DNA of 64,000 nucleotides from Chromobotia macracanthus (Eukaryota; Chordata; Actinopteri; Cypriniformes; Botiidae): positions 2,621,501 through 2,685,500 of the forward strand of contig JAZGTH010000007.1 in assembly GCA_036877525.1 (NCBI GenBank), in the 5' to 3' direction. Made by a program: the position numbers and the translations under genes. Below the pieces are notes generated by a model. The model was not told the origin of the DNA, did not search any database, and was given only the letters and a program-made list of their open reading frames with translations. Positions 37,367-50,319 of the stretch are shown piece after piece (position 1 is the stretch's first letter; every line of letters starts with the position of its first letter).

Positions 37367-38209
37367 CCTTTAATGCTTGCTAACTGAAACAAAGTTTTTA
37401 ATGTTTGTTCACTGAAATCTATCTGTCACAACACAGTAAAAATACTGTATTTCAGAATGAGAATCACAGGAATTACAGAAAACTCAATACATTACAGTAC
37501 ATTACAGTAATGAGACATTATCATTAAACATTATCATTAAAATGCTATGCAAACATTAATGCTTTATTGTCTGCTTATTTGTGTTTTTTTCTTTTGAGGC
37601 ACCATGTGACCTGTTGCTGTTTCTGTAAGATTCACCCCATGACCTTTATTTGTCATGTACAGACATACGTTTAATATTGACTGCTGCGATGGCTTTGACA
37701 TCACAGAACAATCATCATCAAGCAGGTTATTGTTATAACAGTGGGTGGGGGTGTGTCCTTTCAGACGGCCTCTTAATTAAATGGCACTTTAAGAGCCAAA
37801 AGCCTACACAATATTTATCCACCGAACCGCATGACGTATGCTGTATAATACACCTGACACTTTAAATACATAAGCAGCTTTTGATTAATTGACAGCTTAA
37901 CACCACAAACGCACCTCCTGACTGATGTGCTTTTGAATGACATGAGAGAATTTTGGATTGCTGATCCTTCAAAATCATATCTAGAAAGGTCATTTCTTTT
38001 TAATCAATAAGCAGGCAGGAGAGCAACGGAGGGAAACAATTCAATTCAGCTCAGCTTCAGCTACTGTACACAAAGGAAAACCATCTAAACAGGACACACA
38101 CGTTTTTGTAACAGATTACTTATGTGTGTAAATATGCACAATTCTAACCTAACAGCACAAAAATAAAAAAAAGAAAAGCGTGTAAAGTACAGTAACGTGC
38201 TAACCCTTA

Positions 38210-38453
38210 CAGAAAAGACAAATGAATTTCATGTGTGCAAAAACACATTTCTCTTCACACGTGAAAACAAAAACATGCTTTTGCACATGAAATTCATGCA
38301 GACACGATCAAATGTGAAATGTGTGGTTTTGGGAGATTTTCATGTAAATCCCATGTAAATTGTCAAAGGAAACCTCTGAAATCACTTATGGAATGTGTTT
38401 TTGCACGTGTGATCATGTGTTTTTGCACATGTGAAATTCATGTGTCTTTTCTG
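38210..38453. mobile_element. Long inverted-repeat element with CAGAAAAGACA ends
   Basis: Outer arms 38210-38247 and 38416-38453 are inverted repeats matching at 35 of 38 positions. The centre repeats TTTGCACATG(TG)AAATTCATG words in both orientations. Probably a MITE. The transcript of either strand would fold into a long hairpin. Confidence 0.75.
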
Positions 38454-41107
38454 TGGGAAATCCCAATTTAAACATTTATGCAGAGAAACTTTGATCAGTT
38501 TAGTCTCAGGAGTCTAATAAACCGATAGAGCATCTTTATCCTGACCGCCTAATGCAGAGGCCAAAGACTGTCGCCATGGATACATCACATACAGACCGCA
38601 AAGAGTCAAAAACAAATACTTTGAATGTCACGATTGTGGGGGCACGCGGCAGAATCCCACAGGCGCATGCAAATGACATAATCAGTACGGAGGGTTACGG
38701 GTGCTGTATGAACATTATAACAGACTCACAGATGCATTAATTTGGCTGCGAATAGATAAATGTCAATGGAAAGCAAATGAAAGGCAACAGGCACAATGTG
38801 ACGGTGGACTGAACACACAGACAAATGCATTTTTTGAATGCACTAAGACAGAAAAAGGTTATGAGAAACAGTTGCGAAATAAGTTTGTAATATGGCAAGC
38901 AGATGTGTAGCCAGCCAAATGGCATTGTTTGCATTATTTTTCAGGGTCATGTGTAAAAAACAATGAATCTTGAGTCTTATTGTTAGATGCTTTTTTGTAC
39001 ATCACTCCACAGATTCAAAGACTGTCTGATCGATGTCACACTAGACAACACACAGGATGAAAAACTCCACTTCCATCTCATCAGTTATTAATAGACATCC
39101 TCTTTCAAACGACACATTAAACTTCTGCTGTCACTCACTGCTGCCCATAATAAACAAAAGAAACAGGTAAACAGAGATCAGAGCTCTTCAAAAGTCCACC
39201 GGCTGTGTCATCACCTCTCTGTTATCAGTGCAAATTTGCATTACGTAAGATTATAATAAATTATAATACATTTATAATAATAAAATTGTAATTGTTCATT
39301 TTTTTTTATGTTTATACATTACAAGGACCGAACAAAACTTTGTTCACCCAAATAAAAGAAAAACAGTCTCTTAGTGTATTTGGTGTATATCACCAACTGA
39401 ACACTGACACTGTATTAGTGTCAAATTTAGTTGAAGTATAAAAGTATATGTATATAGATATATATTATATATGTATATACGTTCAAATATTTAGTTTAAG
39501 TATAAAAGTATTTAGGTTAAGTATATTTTAACCCTCTTCTAACTCTCTTAGGCACCTCCCACATATTATTCTCAACTTCCTTTACTTTTGTAAAACATCA
39601 TTTGAAATAACAAACTAAATAATGACAAGCGTAGCCTATTGTTTTTGCAGATTAACTGTAGGTCTCTAGTCGTGTAAATTTACAGCTAAAATAAATACTA
39701 ACACATTCAAACAAATGACAATTTTAACACTATATCACAAATATTTACTACAATAGCCACAGCATCGTTTGGTTTTAAATTTCGTTTGGGCACCTGGCCA
39801 GCTTAGCTAGCTAACTAGCAAACGGGAATCAGCTTGGACTCAACAGGAAGCAACAGGAAGCGTATGAAGTTACTGTCATGACAACCAGATATGTTACATG
39901 CTGATTTGCTGAAAGATGTTATAAAATGAACATTTTCGTTCTCCGCAGTAGCAAAAATGTGAATTTGAAAATGTTTTTAGTAGAGCAATTGCTTACCTAC
40001 AGCTGTATGTGCATATCAAGCCAGAGTTAAGTCTTTTAAAATTAGAACGAGACACTTCACCTTTATTTTAGCGAGTCTAACAGCTGAAACGACATATCGA
40101 ACACCAGGACATGCCTCATAAAACCGGGACGTCTGGTCACCCTGACCGAGAGGAATCTAAATGCATCTGAAGCCAATGATGTCACCCAAATAGGTGATGT
40201 CATAGAAGGTCATTAGGTATCATTAGGCATAATACACCACATTATGCAGGGACCTGGTGCAACATGGGTAATTTAGGATAGCCTTTCACAATCTCTCAAT
40301 TTGTCATTACTAGCAGCAGCGTGTTATGAGGTTATCCAGGAGCCCACACAGGGGAATAGTCAGTTCTGAGACCGCTGAAGCGGATCTCAGCCCATTTAGC
40401 CTGCACTGACTTTAATTAGCATGACCGTAATGTAATTCTGCCAGTACCAAACCAGTTTGAATTTATCCAGAACAGGAACAAAGAGGAAGTACACACTCTT
40501 TGCCTCTCCTTACTCCTAGAATCCCTCTTTTCTGTCCCAGACTTACTACAAACAAGGAATTCTGGTAAAGCATGGAGGATCATTACCCGTAACAGATGTA
40601 ATGACGTGTCATTACTGTAAGCCATTACCTTAACAGACAATTCAATTACCTGTGTAGGCACACTGAGTAGCTTGCCCTTTCTTGATCTGTTTACAGTCAT
40701 AATTTTGAATACGGTTTATGAATGTATCTGGAGAGCTTAACGTCACCTATTATTGGGATTTTTTAGCTCTCACATTTGCAGTGGTAATCCAATTCATCTT
40801 ATTGACTCATACGCAGAGACAGACAGAAGCTAACAGAGGCGTTCATACTCGAACCTGCGCCAGTTTTCACCTCGCTGTATGAATCATGATCACATGACAT
40901 GAGGACGGAGACTTGAACTGGTACTAATACTGTCCAACTCCTGATACTATAATTCTCTACGTTTTTATATCAGTTCCAACTAAATCGATTAAATGATTCA
41001 AAATCATCGCTGGTGTCATCGCCTAAAATTGGCCAAATCTAAATATGTGGATATGTACTACAGGGTTACCATGGATTTTTAGAAGTAACCTGGATTACCA
41101 CAATAAA

Positions 41108-41150
41108 ACCATGGCAAATGAATCTGCTAAATGAATAAATGTAAATAAAT
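41108..41150 (+). mobile_element. V-type SINE tail end
   Basis: ATCTGCTAAATGAATAAATGTAAATAAAT is the extreme 3' end of the V-SINE tail. Confidence 0.45.
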
Positions 41151-43996
41151 TTCAGCATCATGGTATTAGCATCTAATAGCATCACTGTAACATCCCCAGA
41201 GTGTTTTTGTAAGTGTTTTAGGGTCATTTTATATTTTGCAAATTTAAATGTCCCCAGAAAACATTTCCCTACGAAATGGCACACTGTTTAATTAAAACAG
41301 ACTATATTCACATTAAGCAGAATGCATATTTAGAGTAATTAGTAATTCATTTTGTTAATTACTGATAAAAAATTAATAAAAATCAATTTCGCCCCAAATG
41401 TCCCAAAGAACAAATTCTCATGCAGTCTTTAAGCTAATCACTGCAATATCTCCAAAAGATAACCAGGATGTTTTCCAGACCCTTTTTTCCAGAGACTAAC
41501 AGAATCCTGATGATTGTCAACATGCTGCATTTCAGTCAGGTGTGAAAAGGTCTTCTGCGTTGCTATGGCGACCTGAAATGTTTCACGGAGAAGTTGTGTC
41601 ACTGTACACATAGCTATTTACAGCCGCCCACAATCCATAAAACCTCTGAAGTCCTTAGATGTAATTACTGCTCTAGGTAACATGGCATTCAACAACAATC
41701 TGCATAATATTAAAAGTGAAGTGTACTTTCTGCACAACTAACTCCACCAAACACAACTGCAAAACATTTGGCTGTTTTCGAAGTTTCAAGCAATCCTTCC
41801 ATCTGCCACTGGTCAGAAACACAGGTAGGCCCGCCCACTGTCACGCAATTAAGCTCAAAATCATACGCTTTACCTTTGTGTATATTCTGTGGCAATGTAA
41901 TTGTCTAGAAGCGATGCATGGTGTGCATTTTTACACAAAGCTGTTGGGTTGACATCACACTTTGAGTCTGAAATAATAAGGAAGCACACAAATGATTTAT
42001 GCCTGGTGGCAGTTGGTCACTTCAGGGGACTCCTACCTAATTCTGGGATCTTTGGCAACAGGCATGTCCCTTCTAGCCAGTCCTCAGGTTCGGCCCCTCA
42101 CTGGGCCACACCTGTGCCTGAGGGCCCGAGAGCTGGTCTGGACCCCAGTCATGGAGTGCACAGAGTCACCTGCAGGGAGAAGCAGTATGTTCTAGATCTT
42201 TCTCATGGTGGAAGACTGACGTAAGCGTGAATCATTTTAATCACAAATAACTCTAGGAAAGTCAATGCTACTGGTACTCCATTACCTACGCAATACCAAA
42301 TAATCTAATTTTAATGTATTAAAATAATAATTAAAACCTCTTTTATTTCACATTTTTATTTTTTATTATTAAGTTTATTCATTGTCTGACCACACCTCAT
42401 TCGTGCTGTTAGCCAATAATCTTTTGCAAAAACAAACATGTTTGTTGGTTTGGTTTTCAACGAAAGCACCTTAATTAACCTGAACTAGTTCCTAGCCTAT
42501 CATAACTCACACCTCTTGTGTGTGCAGTGTGTGCAAAATTAAAGGCAATATTTCAAACCATGATGTAAAATAGAAACAGAGCTATAGCTCAGTAGGCATT
42601 TAACATCTCTGCAGAATTTCAGGCTTGTTCGTTTCCTCTCATTGCCAGGGGAGAAATATGATGTTCTATGTGACGTTCTATTAGAATTCAAATGTATTAT
42701 TGTCATACTGAAGGTTCTAATTATTCCCTTCATTGGCATTTAGATGTGGACTACATTAATCTCTCGGCAAGTTATTTTTGAAAGTTCATTGTGCCTGAAG
42801 CTCCAGATAGGAAAAATTAATTCAATTAAACTTCCTCTGAGTTCTCAGCTGCTAGTACTTCTTCTCATTCAGTATCAGCGCATAAAAATCTGTTTGAATT
42901 GTGGTTATATCCACACACACTTTCCAGGAATACACAGTACACATAATAACAGTGGCCATTTATTTTAAACTGCGTTGTTATAAAGTATTAGAAGCACAAA
43001 TACCATGTTTATTATTGTGAAAACTATTAGACATGCCAGACAATCTATTATCTAATATTATGCAGCATGAAAACTAGCCGATAGATTTAAAAACATTAGT
43101 TGTCTGTTTTTTTATTTTCCGCCATTAAAAAAGTAATATTCATTAACATTTTAACATTTAATGCAAAATCACAGAAAATAGGGGTTAAAATATAGTTCAA
43201 ATTTTGGTAACATGATTGGAAAAATGGCCAAGCTCATAGAAAACTAATAGAAAACAAAACCGCTCAAATTTATTTTGATGGTGCATGCTCAGAAAAGTTA
43301 AGCACCTCCTGTCTCTGATCATTTGTCAATAAAGGAATAAAAAGAATCACGGGCCCCTGAAAGAGAGATGATGGAGACAAGCATGAGAATGCTGCAGCAT
43401 GTGTGACTAAATATGGTGAGAGAGGGCAGTTGGGTGGACACGACAATTACAGCCTAATTTCTGACTCAGTGTCAGTGAAATTGGGTTTTACTGGTTGCCA
43501 TAGAGATCCCAACCAGAAAAATCCATGCGAAGCTATTCATCCATAACGTCAAATGTTGTTTCCCACAATATTTATTCAGTGGAGGATGATGCGTGCTACA
43601 AATGGTAAGAATGAAAGATATGAGCATGTAAACACTGGCCGTTCTGAAAAAGCCTGCATTACTCTGTACGTGTGTGTGTGCGTGCGTGGGCAGCAGGTGC
43701 GACCATGAACACATCGATTGAAATTTCACTTCTCATCAGCAGAAGCAACTGTGTCCGAGCACACCACAATGCAGCTGAGGTCAGATGAGTGACATCTCAT
43801 GCTTAACGTCTTAAAGCGGGTGTGTTTAGAATCGAATTTTGACACACCACACACTATTTCTGCAGCGTGCATACTGTGGACAGTATGCAAATTGCCTTAA
43901 TGGAATACCCAATAATGTACTTTGCCAGGAGGTACAGTAAACAACCGAGAACACATAACATAATAATATATCCCATAATGCAACATGCTGAACGTA

Positions 43997-44042
43997 ATCT
44001 TAATTAATCTAATTTCGTAATCTTAATTAATCTAATTTCCTA
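43997..44042. repeat. 23-bp tandem duplication
   Basis: GTAATCTTAATTAATCTAAT plus TTC occurs twice in a row, the first copy slightly diverged at its start. Confidence 0.75.
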
Positions 44043-44166
44043 ATCTATTTTCAGTGTGATTTCTTTATTTATTGTTTAACGCCACTCCAGCATCTAAGAC
44101 TATATTTATGACAGGAAACGGTTGATCTACACACAAGCCAGGAAAAGGGAATTTAGCATTTCCAAT

Positions 44167-44316
44167 TTACCTAATCACGAATGTCTTTGGACTGCGAGAT
44201 TAAAACCAGAGCACCTGGCAGAAACCCGCACTGACGCAGGAAAAACATGCAAGCATCACACTCGAACCAGGGACCTTCCTGCTGTGAGGCATCAGTGCAA
44301 GCCACTGAGCCACCCC
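44167..44316 (-). mobile_element. DANA/Mermaid-like SINE fragment
   Basis: Minus strand: GGCTCAGTGGCTTGCACTGATGCCTCACAGCAGGAAGGTCC, then TTCGAGTGTGATGCTTGCATG, then a GTTTCTGCCAGGTGCTC stretch and CAGTCCAAAGACAT. This is the order of blocks in cyprinid DANA elements, with divergence. Confidence 0.7.
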
Positions 44317-44970
44317 TTCTACTTTCAGTGTGACGAATAATTTCAAAGCAATCAGAATCATAAAAAAACCCAAACTCTCTTGGTGAGCCATGGCACCATC
44401 TTGTTTTACAACCTACCGTGACATATGATGGACTGAATTTGACCGCAACTATCCACTTTAGAGTGTGTGGTATTAGTTAAGCAGTTAAAACATATCCCAC
44501 TCCAAACAGCCTGGATAATGAAATCATACTGTAAACATAACAACTGTAATTGCTTGCCTTTCTCCAAAACACGACTCGGCAGCCCTGCTTTTGAGTGTGA
44601 TACATTACGGCTGTGATTTCATATTTGCTCTGACAATTCACACTAGAACTGTGGTAAGAAGTGAGGGTGTCTAGGCATTGCAGACGGTTAGCAGGAAATT
44701 TGATTTTGCTCATGGCAGTCCAACCAGACTTGTGAGAACATGTTTCATGTTGCCATGGACAACAAGAAGACCAGACACTCGAAACACTTATTGAAAAGCC
44801 TTTCAAAGCTAAAAAAAACGCAATGGATTCTATGTAAGAGAACAAACAACACTGGATTGCTATGGTTAGCCGGTAAAAGCATTTAAGCGAGTAATTATAA
44901 AGTGTCTGTGTGTAGTGGAGCCAACAATCTCAAGAGGTATGATGATATCTGAATCCAGTCTGTGAGTGTC

Positions 44971-45167
44971 CCTTACAAAAACGAACAAGTTAAAACCCGG
45001 TTACTACAGTTAAACCTTGCTAACCACAAATTAACCATGGTTTTGCTACAGCAACCATAGTTTTACTACAAATACCATGGTTAAACTATGATTATAGAAA
45101 TGTTATTCCATGCACCAAAAAACATGGTTACTACACTATAATAAAAACATGGTTAACTTTTGTAAGG
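44971..45167. mobile_element. ACCATGGTTTTACTACA palindromic element with CCTTACAAAA ends
   Basis: CCTTACAAAA (44971-44980) and TTTTGTAAGG (45158-45167) form terminal inverted repeats. The interior is built of AACCATGGTTTTGCTACAG-type repeats. Non-coding MITE pattern seen widely in teleosts. Confidence 0.7.
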
Positions 45168-46127
45168 AGTAACTTTCCCAGCAGCAGTCCCTAATTTTAT
45201 ACCTTTTATGTTTCACAGTAGACAGTCAAATGGGTTCAGAACATGAGAGTGAATAAATACAATTTTGGGTGAAACTGATGCTAAAAAATAATACTAAAAC
45301 ATACTAAACTATACTAGAAGATACTAAAAATGAAAACATACTAATTAAAACTAGATAAAAAGTTTGCAACCACAATCACTTTTGATACTTAAAACATAAA
45401 GACAGGCTCTGTGATGATGAAACTTGATGAAACTAAAGGAGTCAAGTAAAGATTAAAGTCTTACTGACTCTGTATGCAAAATATAAGTACATAAAAGTCA
45501 GACAGGTTTGAAACAACATCAAGAGTGCTGACAGATGACCTTTGATTGAATTTGGAGTTACTTTACCTTTAGACCCTGTTGTCTTTGGACATATAAAAGG
45601 TTCAATCTCAGAACTGGCAAACAGATACGACTGATTGATCTGAAGGGTTACCAAGCCAGGAAATGCATGGGGGTAAACAATGTTTTTCAGATTTACTCCA
45701 GATAAGGTGCCTCCCAGTCCTTCTTTGAGAGAGAACATTCAATATTTATTGATGGAATGTGAAGAACTCACAAAAACATGCACTTTTCATCAGAAGTTAC
45801 CCATGAGTTGGACTGTTAACTCATTTCCTGCAGTCCTGTGGCTCAGCCTGGTGATTGTAGTTTCCCTGCTACAGACAGATGGTTACACTTCAGTGGATTT
45901 GATGGAAACGTCACGCCTGTTACTCACACTGAGTTTATTCAATACAGACGCCACTAGAAAAACTCTGACAATTTGTGGGCGAAAGTAATTCATAAAAACA
46001 CAAATAAAAGCGGGATCTCTTTATAGATAGATAGAAAGAACAGAAGATGGGAACTGAAAATACCATTAGCATGGTATGAAAACTAAATTTTATTAGATCT
46101 TATTAGTCCTCATAAGAGTAAAAACCT

Positions 46128-46162
46128 CTGTGTGTGTGTGTGTGTGTGGAGAGAAAGACTGC

Positions 46163-46250
<88 letters not shown>
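46128..46250. repeat. (TG)n microsatellite, two blocks
   Basis: TG runs at 46128-46148 and 46167-46250 separated by a short non-repeat stretch. The longer block is a potential Z-DNA former. Confidence 0.95.
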
Positions 46251-46252
<2 letters not shown>

Positions 46253-46734
46253 AAGTCTCACGTGCGTCTAGCTGGAGCTAGGAAACAGGACAGTCATAAT
46301 CAGACTGTAAACACCCCAAGACACAACACAGACTCTGAGCAAAAAGGTTGTTACAGATAGAAGAACCTCAAAGAACCCTTGATTGATGAAGGCCAGGTTC
46401 CCTTTGTTAATAGAACAGAACTGGATTATAATTGTCTAAATGTACTACACCTTGTCAAAGGTCTGATTAATAGCATCCGCTCGCGAACTGCAGCTAAACT
46501 CCATTTCTGCTGAAGGTATCTATCAGAGAAGATACAAGTTGTGAATAAAATATGCCACATTAGGGATGTAATATCTCACTTCTGCCAGTGCAAAAATAGA
46601 GCTCGAATTGGAAATCTCATATATTGTCATTACAATCACGGATCTCATGGCTCAGTGACAGCACTGCGTATAACTCCACATCACATGACAAACTCTGGCT
46701 CGTCGTTGCATCTGCATGGTCTGAAAGCTGAAAG

Positions 46735-46850
46735 CTTGGTTGGTTTGTGTGGTTGCTGGGGTGTATCTAGGGAGTTGCCAGTGTGTTGCTATGCAGTTGC
46801 TAAGGAGTTATGAGTGGTTTGGCCAGTTACACTGTAGTTGCTAAGTGTTC
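46735..46850. repeat. Degenerate GTTGCTA(G)GG tandem repeat
   Basis: Repeated GTTGCT(G/A)(G/A)GG-like words (GGTTGCTGGGGTG, GTGTTGCTATGCAGTTGCTAAGG, GTAGTTGCTAAG). A common teleost low-copy tandem pattern. Confidence 0.6.
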
Positions 46851-47025
46851 TGTTCAATCTGAATTGCATAAAAATTAAGCACTACATTACTTTTGTCAAA
46901 GGCTGGAAGGAAATTATTGTAACAAAATGCCTGAATCATGCCCACACACCTGTGATTTAACAGTGAAACCAACAGACATGTTGTACTCAGAAGACAATGT
47001 TGCAAACTCAAGTACCTCAGATACT

Positions 47026-47378
47026 TAAAGCTGCAATGTATAACTTTTTTGGTTAAACATCAAAAATCAGTTGCTGAGCAAGTACATGACAGATCATAAT
47101 TCAACATGATCTTCTTACCTTATCCCGATTCACAACAGTAAGTTCATAATAATGATTTATGACTGCAGGAAATGTTCTTCTGTAAACATAAAGAAGTAGA
47201 TCTGGCTACTATATCGCATCTCTGGCTACTGTAGACTGTAGCGTTTGTGTTTGTTCATGCTGCAGTTGTTTAGAATTTAGACTCGTCATCCATGTTAACA
47301 AAGAAACTCTGAAGGCAATTTTATGTTTGAAACAGAGATGGCAGTAGAGAGGAAAACATTACAGATTGCAGCTTTAAA
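47026..47378 (-). mobile_element. Family B palindromic element
   Basis: TTAAAGCTGCAATGTATAACTTTTTTGG on the left and ATTACAGATTGCAGCTTTAAA on the right. An extra stretch in the middle (47190-47290) makes it longer than its relatives. Confidence 0.75.
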
Positions 47379-47868
47379 ATGACCTGGCATTCTGGAGGCA
47401 GTTATTAATTCAGAGAGCAATCCATTATACCTCACTGGTTCATTGAGGAAGTAAACCAGGATTTACACACTCTACAATGAGCCACATTTCCTATTCCTGG
47501 AAGGATGTATCATTCCTAAACAGATTTTGTGTTGTTGCTCAGGCGTCCCCTTCAGCTTTTCATTGTAGCCTTTATAATTTGTTATTAAAGGACTTATCAG
47601 ACCTTGTCTTAAACCCATTTCCATGTTAAAAATGCATTAGAGCTCTTTAATCTCCTAGAGTTTGACCTTCAAGGGGACTGATAAAACAAAATTGAATGAA
47701 TGTTTTATCAGGGACCAGCACAAGGTGAATAGACATTCCTCTGTTGATTTAAGAAGTCTAAATGTCAAACGCTATATGCTATATCTGTTCGTAAGTAACA
47801 GTCACACTCTCATCTTTAGAGCAATGACAAACTAATTTCTGAGGAAAGGAGGGTGAATTAAAGGGGGT

Positions 47869-47945
47869 AACGTTCTCTCAAAGTTATCAAAAACCATTCT
47901 TCCAGTAATGGTAGAACTTTTTCTATATCATATCACAAAAACATT
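47869..47945 (-). mobile_element. Family A fragment
   Basis: AACGTTCTCTCAAAGTTATC through the ATATCATATCACAAAAACATTA core. Only one end remains. Confidence 0.5.
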
Positions 47946-48192
47946 ATACAGCTGCATCTTTCTCTGCTATACATTTTCTGTTCTCCAAACTTTTTTGTAA
48001 CTATTTACAGCACTTTGGTGGTCTGTGCTGCATTGTTAATTGTCCCCTTATTTCACAAATATGTAGCAATTTTATTCACACAAAACATCAGATGTAATGA
48101 TCGTGATTTTCAAGATGCACACAGCATTTTCCACTGTGAACTGAATGAGTGAACTGGCTTTCATTTCTTCTCAGGAATCTGATGGTTAAAGG

Positions 48193-48205
48193 GCGCCATC
48201 TGCTG
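48193..48205 (-). promoter_or_regulatory. CTCF-like core motif, opposite orientation
   Basis: The minus strand reads TCAGCAGATGGCG, 12 of 13 positions of CCASYAGRKGGCR. It lies in the intergenic region and is convergent with the motif at 13496. Confidence 0.4.
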
Positions 48206-48280
48206 ACAACATTCCAACCTGCTGAGAATTTCCTTACATGTTTTCTGTGTTATAATGTTTTCTCTAAAGTAAAACTGAAT

Positions 48281-48540
48281 TTAAAGCTATAATCTGTAAA
48301 CTTTTGGGTTAAAAATAAACAAGAAACTGTTACTGAGCAAGTACATAACAGATCAGTGTTCAAAACTCTTCTTACTCTGGGTAAGTTTATAATAATGATT
48401 TTTGGAGCTGTAGGGTCCAATTTCCCAAGAAATATCAGTTTGTCTTCACTTGACTTCACTGTTGTAAAGAAAGAACATTGCAATTTTGTGTTTAAAACAG
48501 AGATGGCAATAGAGAGGCAAAAGTTACAAATTGCAGCTTC
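48281..48540 (-). mobile_element. Family B palindromic element
   Basis: TTAAAGCTATAATCTGTAAACTTTTGG on the left, TTACAAATTGCAGCTTC on the right, with the GTACATAACAGATCAGTGTTCAAA interior. Confidence 0.75.
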
Positions 48541-49570
48541 AATACAATAGAAACACCACTGCATATATTCAAGTCAAGAAAAAGAGAAAAGAAGAAAGAG
48601 TGTAGATTTTTCCAGCCGATAATTTCCTGCAGTCAACAAAACAACCAGCACATGTTTGTTTCTCCCTGACAAACTAGAATCTGATGATGATTATAGAGAA
48701 TTCATGTCTGACCTGACCCAAAGCCCAGAGCTGGCCTGAGGGCACAATTTTCACCAACACAGAAACAGAATACATGATAACATGGGTGAGTCTTTCAGTC
48801 GGAAACATTTAACTCAATTTATTGACCAAAAAAACAAACAGAACAGACTAACCTAATGCAGCATCCTTTTGTACATCGCCGTAGGGCTAAACAACACAGT
48901 CATCTACTGTAATTTCCAGTCATGTTTCTCATTTTCATTTTGCTTTTAAATAATGTGAATATTTATTAGACATGAACATGCAAATTGGTCTAATGGAACT
49001 GCCTTGGACATTGTTTGTCATTTAATTAACAGCAACAATGAACAGAACCTAGGCTTTGCCTTCACACTAAATCAACATTCCAGTCCTCCATGATGACAAT
49101 GTAGACTTGTCCTGTGTCACCTTATGTCACTAAACCCATTAAATCCCAAAACTGCGTGCCTTTTTAAAAAACATTGTGAAAAGTTGCTGAACATGAAACC
49201 ATGTTGGTCAATGGGAGAATTGCTAAGCAACAGAGAATTTCGGTCACCAGTGTAGTGGGAGGGGTGCAACAGGTTAATGCTGTTTGCTTCAATTGTGCCT
49301 GATCTGGCACCTGAGCAATAAATCTAAAACTGATACGCGGCAGTAAACTTTGGGTATCAGATGTACAGAAGGCATTTGGAAACCATCTTCATTACGTTGG
49401 CCTGCCATATGCAGCACTTTTTATGGGGCGAGAGCAAGTCATTACCATGGAACCTCAAACGCCTTAATGACAGACTTTAAAATATAGATCACTACATCAA
49501 TTAACACAACCATTGGCGTAACTCGACCTCAAGCCGTCCCACACAGCTGCAGAGGGGAATCTGCTTTTTT

Positions 49571-49724
49571 CTGGGAATGTTGAAAGCGTCCAGTTTTTAG
49601 TTGTTGCATTAACATTATTGCTTATAATTTTTTAATTCTGTAACTGTTTAAAATGCTCTGCTAACAACTTATGAATAATGTTTCTGATGTATGATATATA
49701 ACGTTACTGCAAGAACGTTTTTGG
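49571..49724 (+). mobile_element. Family A fragment
   Basis: Carries CGTCCAGTTTTTAGTTGTTGCATTAACATTATTGC-type sequence and GATATATAACGTTACTGCAAGAACG, the interior and right part of family A. Confidence 0.5.
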
Positions 49725-50319
49725 TTATCTGATGGTTTATGGACGTTATCTATCTTTGCTAATCTAACCACTAACAGCCCTTCAGTGTGATGGTGAAATG
49801 AAGGGGCTGAATTCATTCCTCTTAATTGCTCTTCATTTGGCTGTAAGACAAACTCTTTAATTGCTTTTCTCGCAGCCATCCAGCACGGCTGGCAACCACA
49901 ACAGCGACAAGCAAAAACAGGCCCCGACCTGCAGCTTCCCAACCAACAGAGAATTCCTGTGGCTTTATTCTGCCCCCTCAATCCCTTTACATCCAACAGG
50001 CCTGAAATAAAGCAGTACGAGTCAAATCATTATAATGGTAATATATAATTAAAATAACTTCTTGAATCGTTATTTGGCACTTTTGTTAAAAGGTTTCAAT
50101 AAGCTTTTGTTATAAAATGACATGAAGAAATGTCACCATTGCCTCACACACCTGAAAAAGAGATTGTTGAGATTGTTTGTCCAGCTCATGGACTGGAAAC
50201 ACAAAGCCATTGTTCTTGCAAGAATATCGTTGTTTTTAAGACAAAATTCAGGCTGTGTTTAACATTTCTTACGTGTAATATTGAGATATCGACAGTCTCT
50301 CTAAGCGCCTCTTCCAGCG

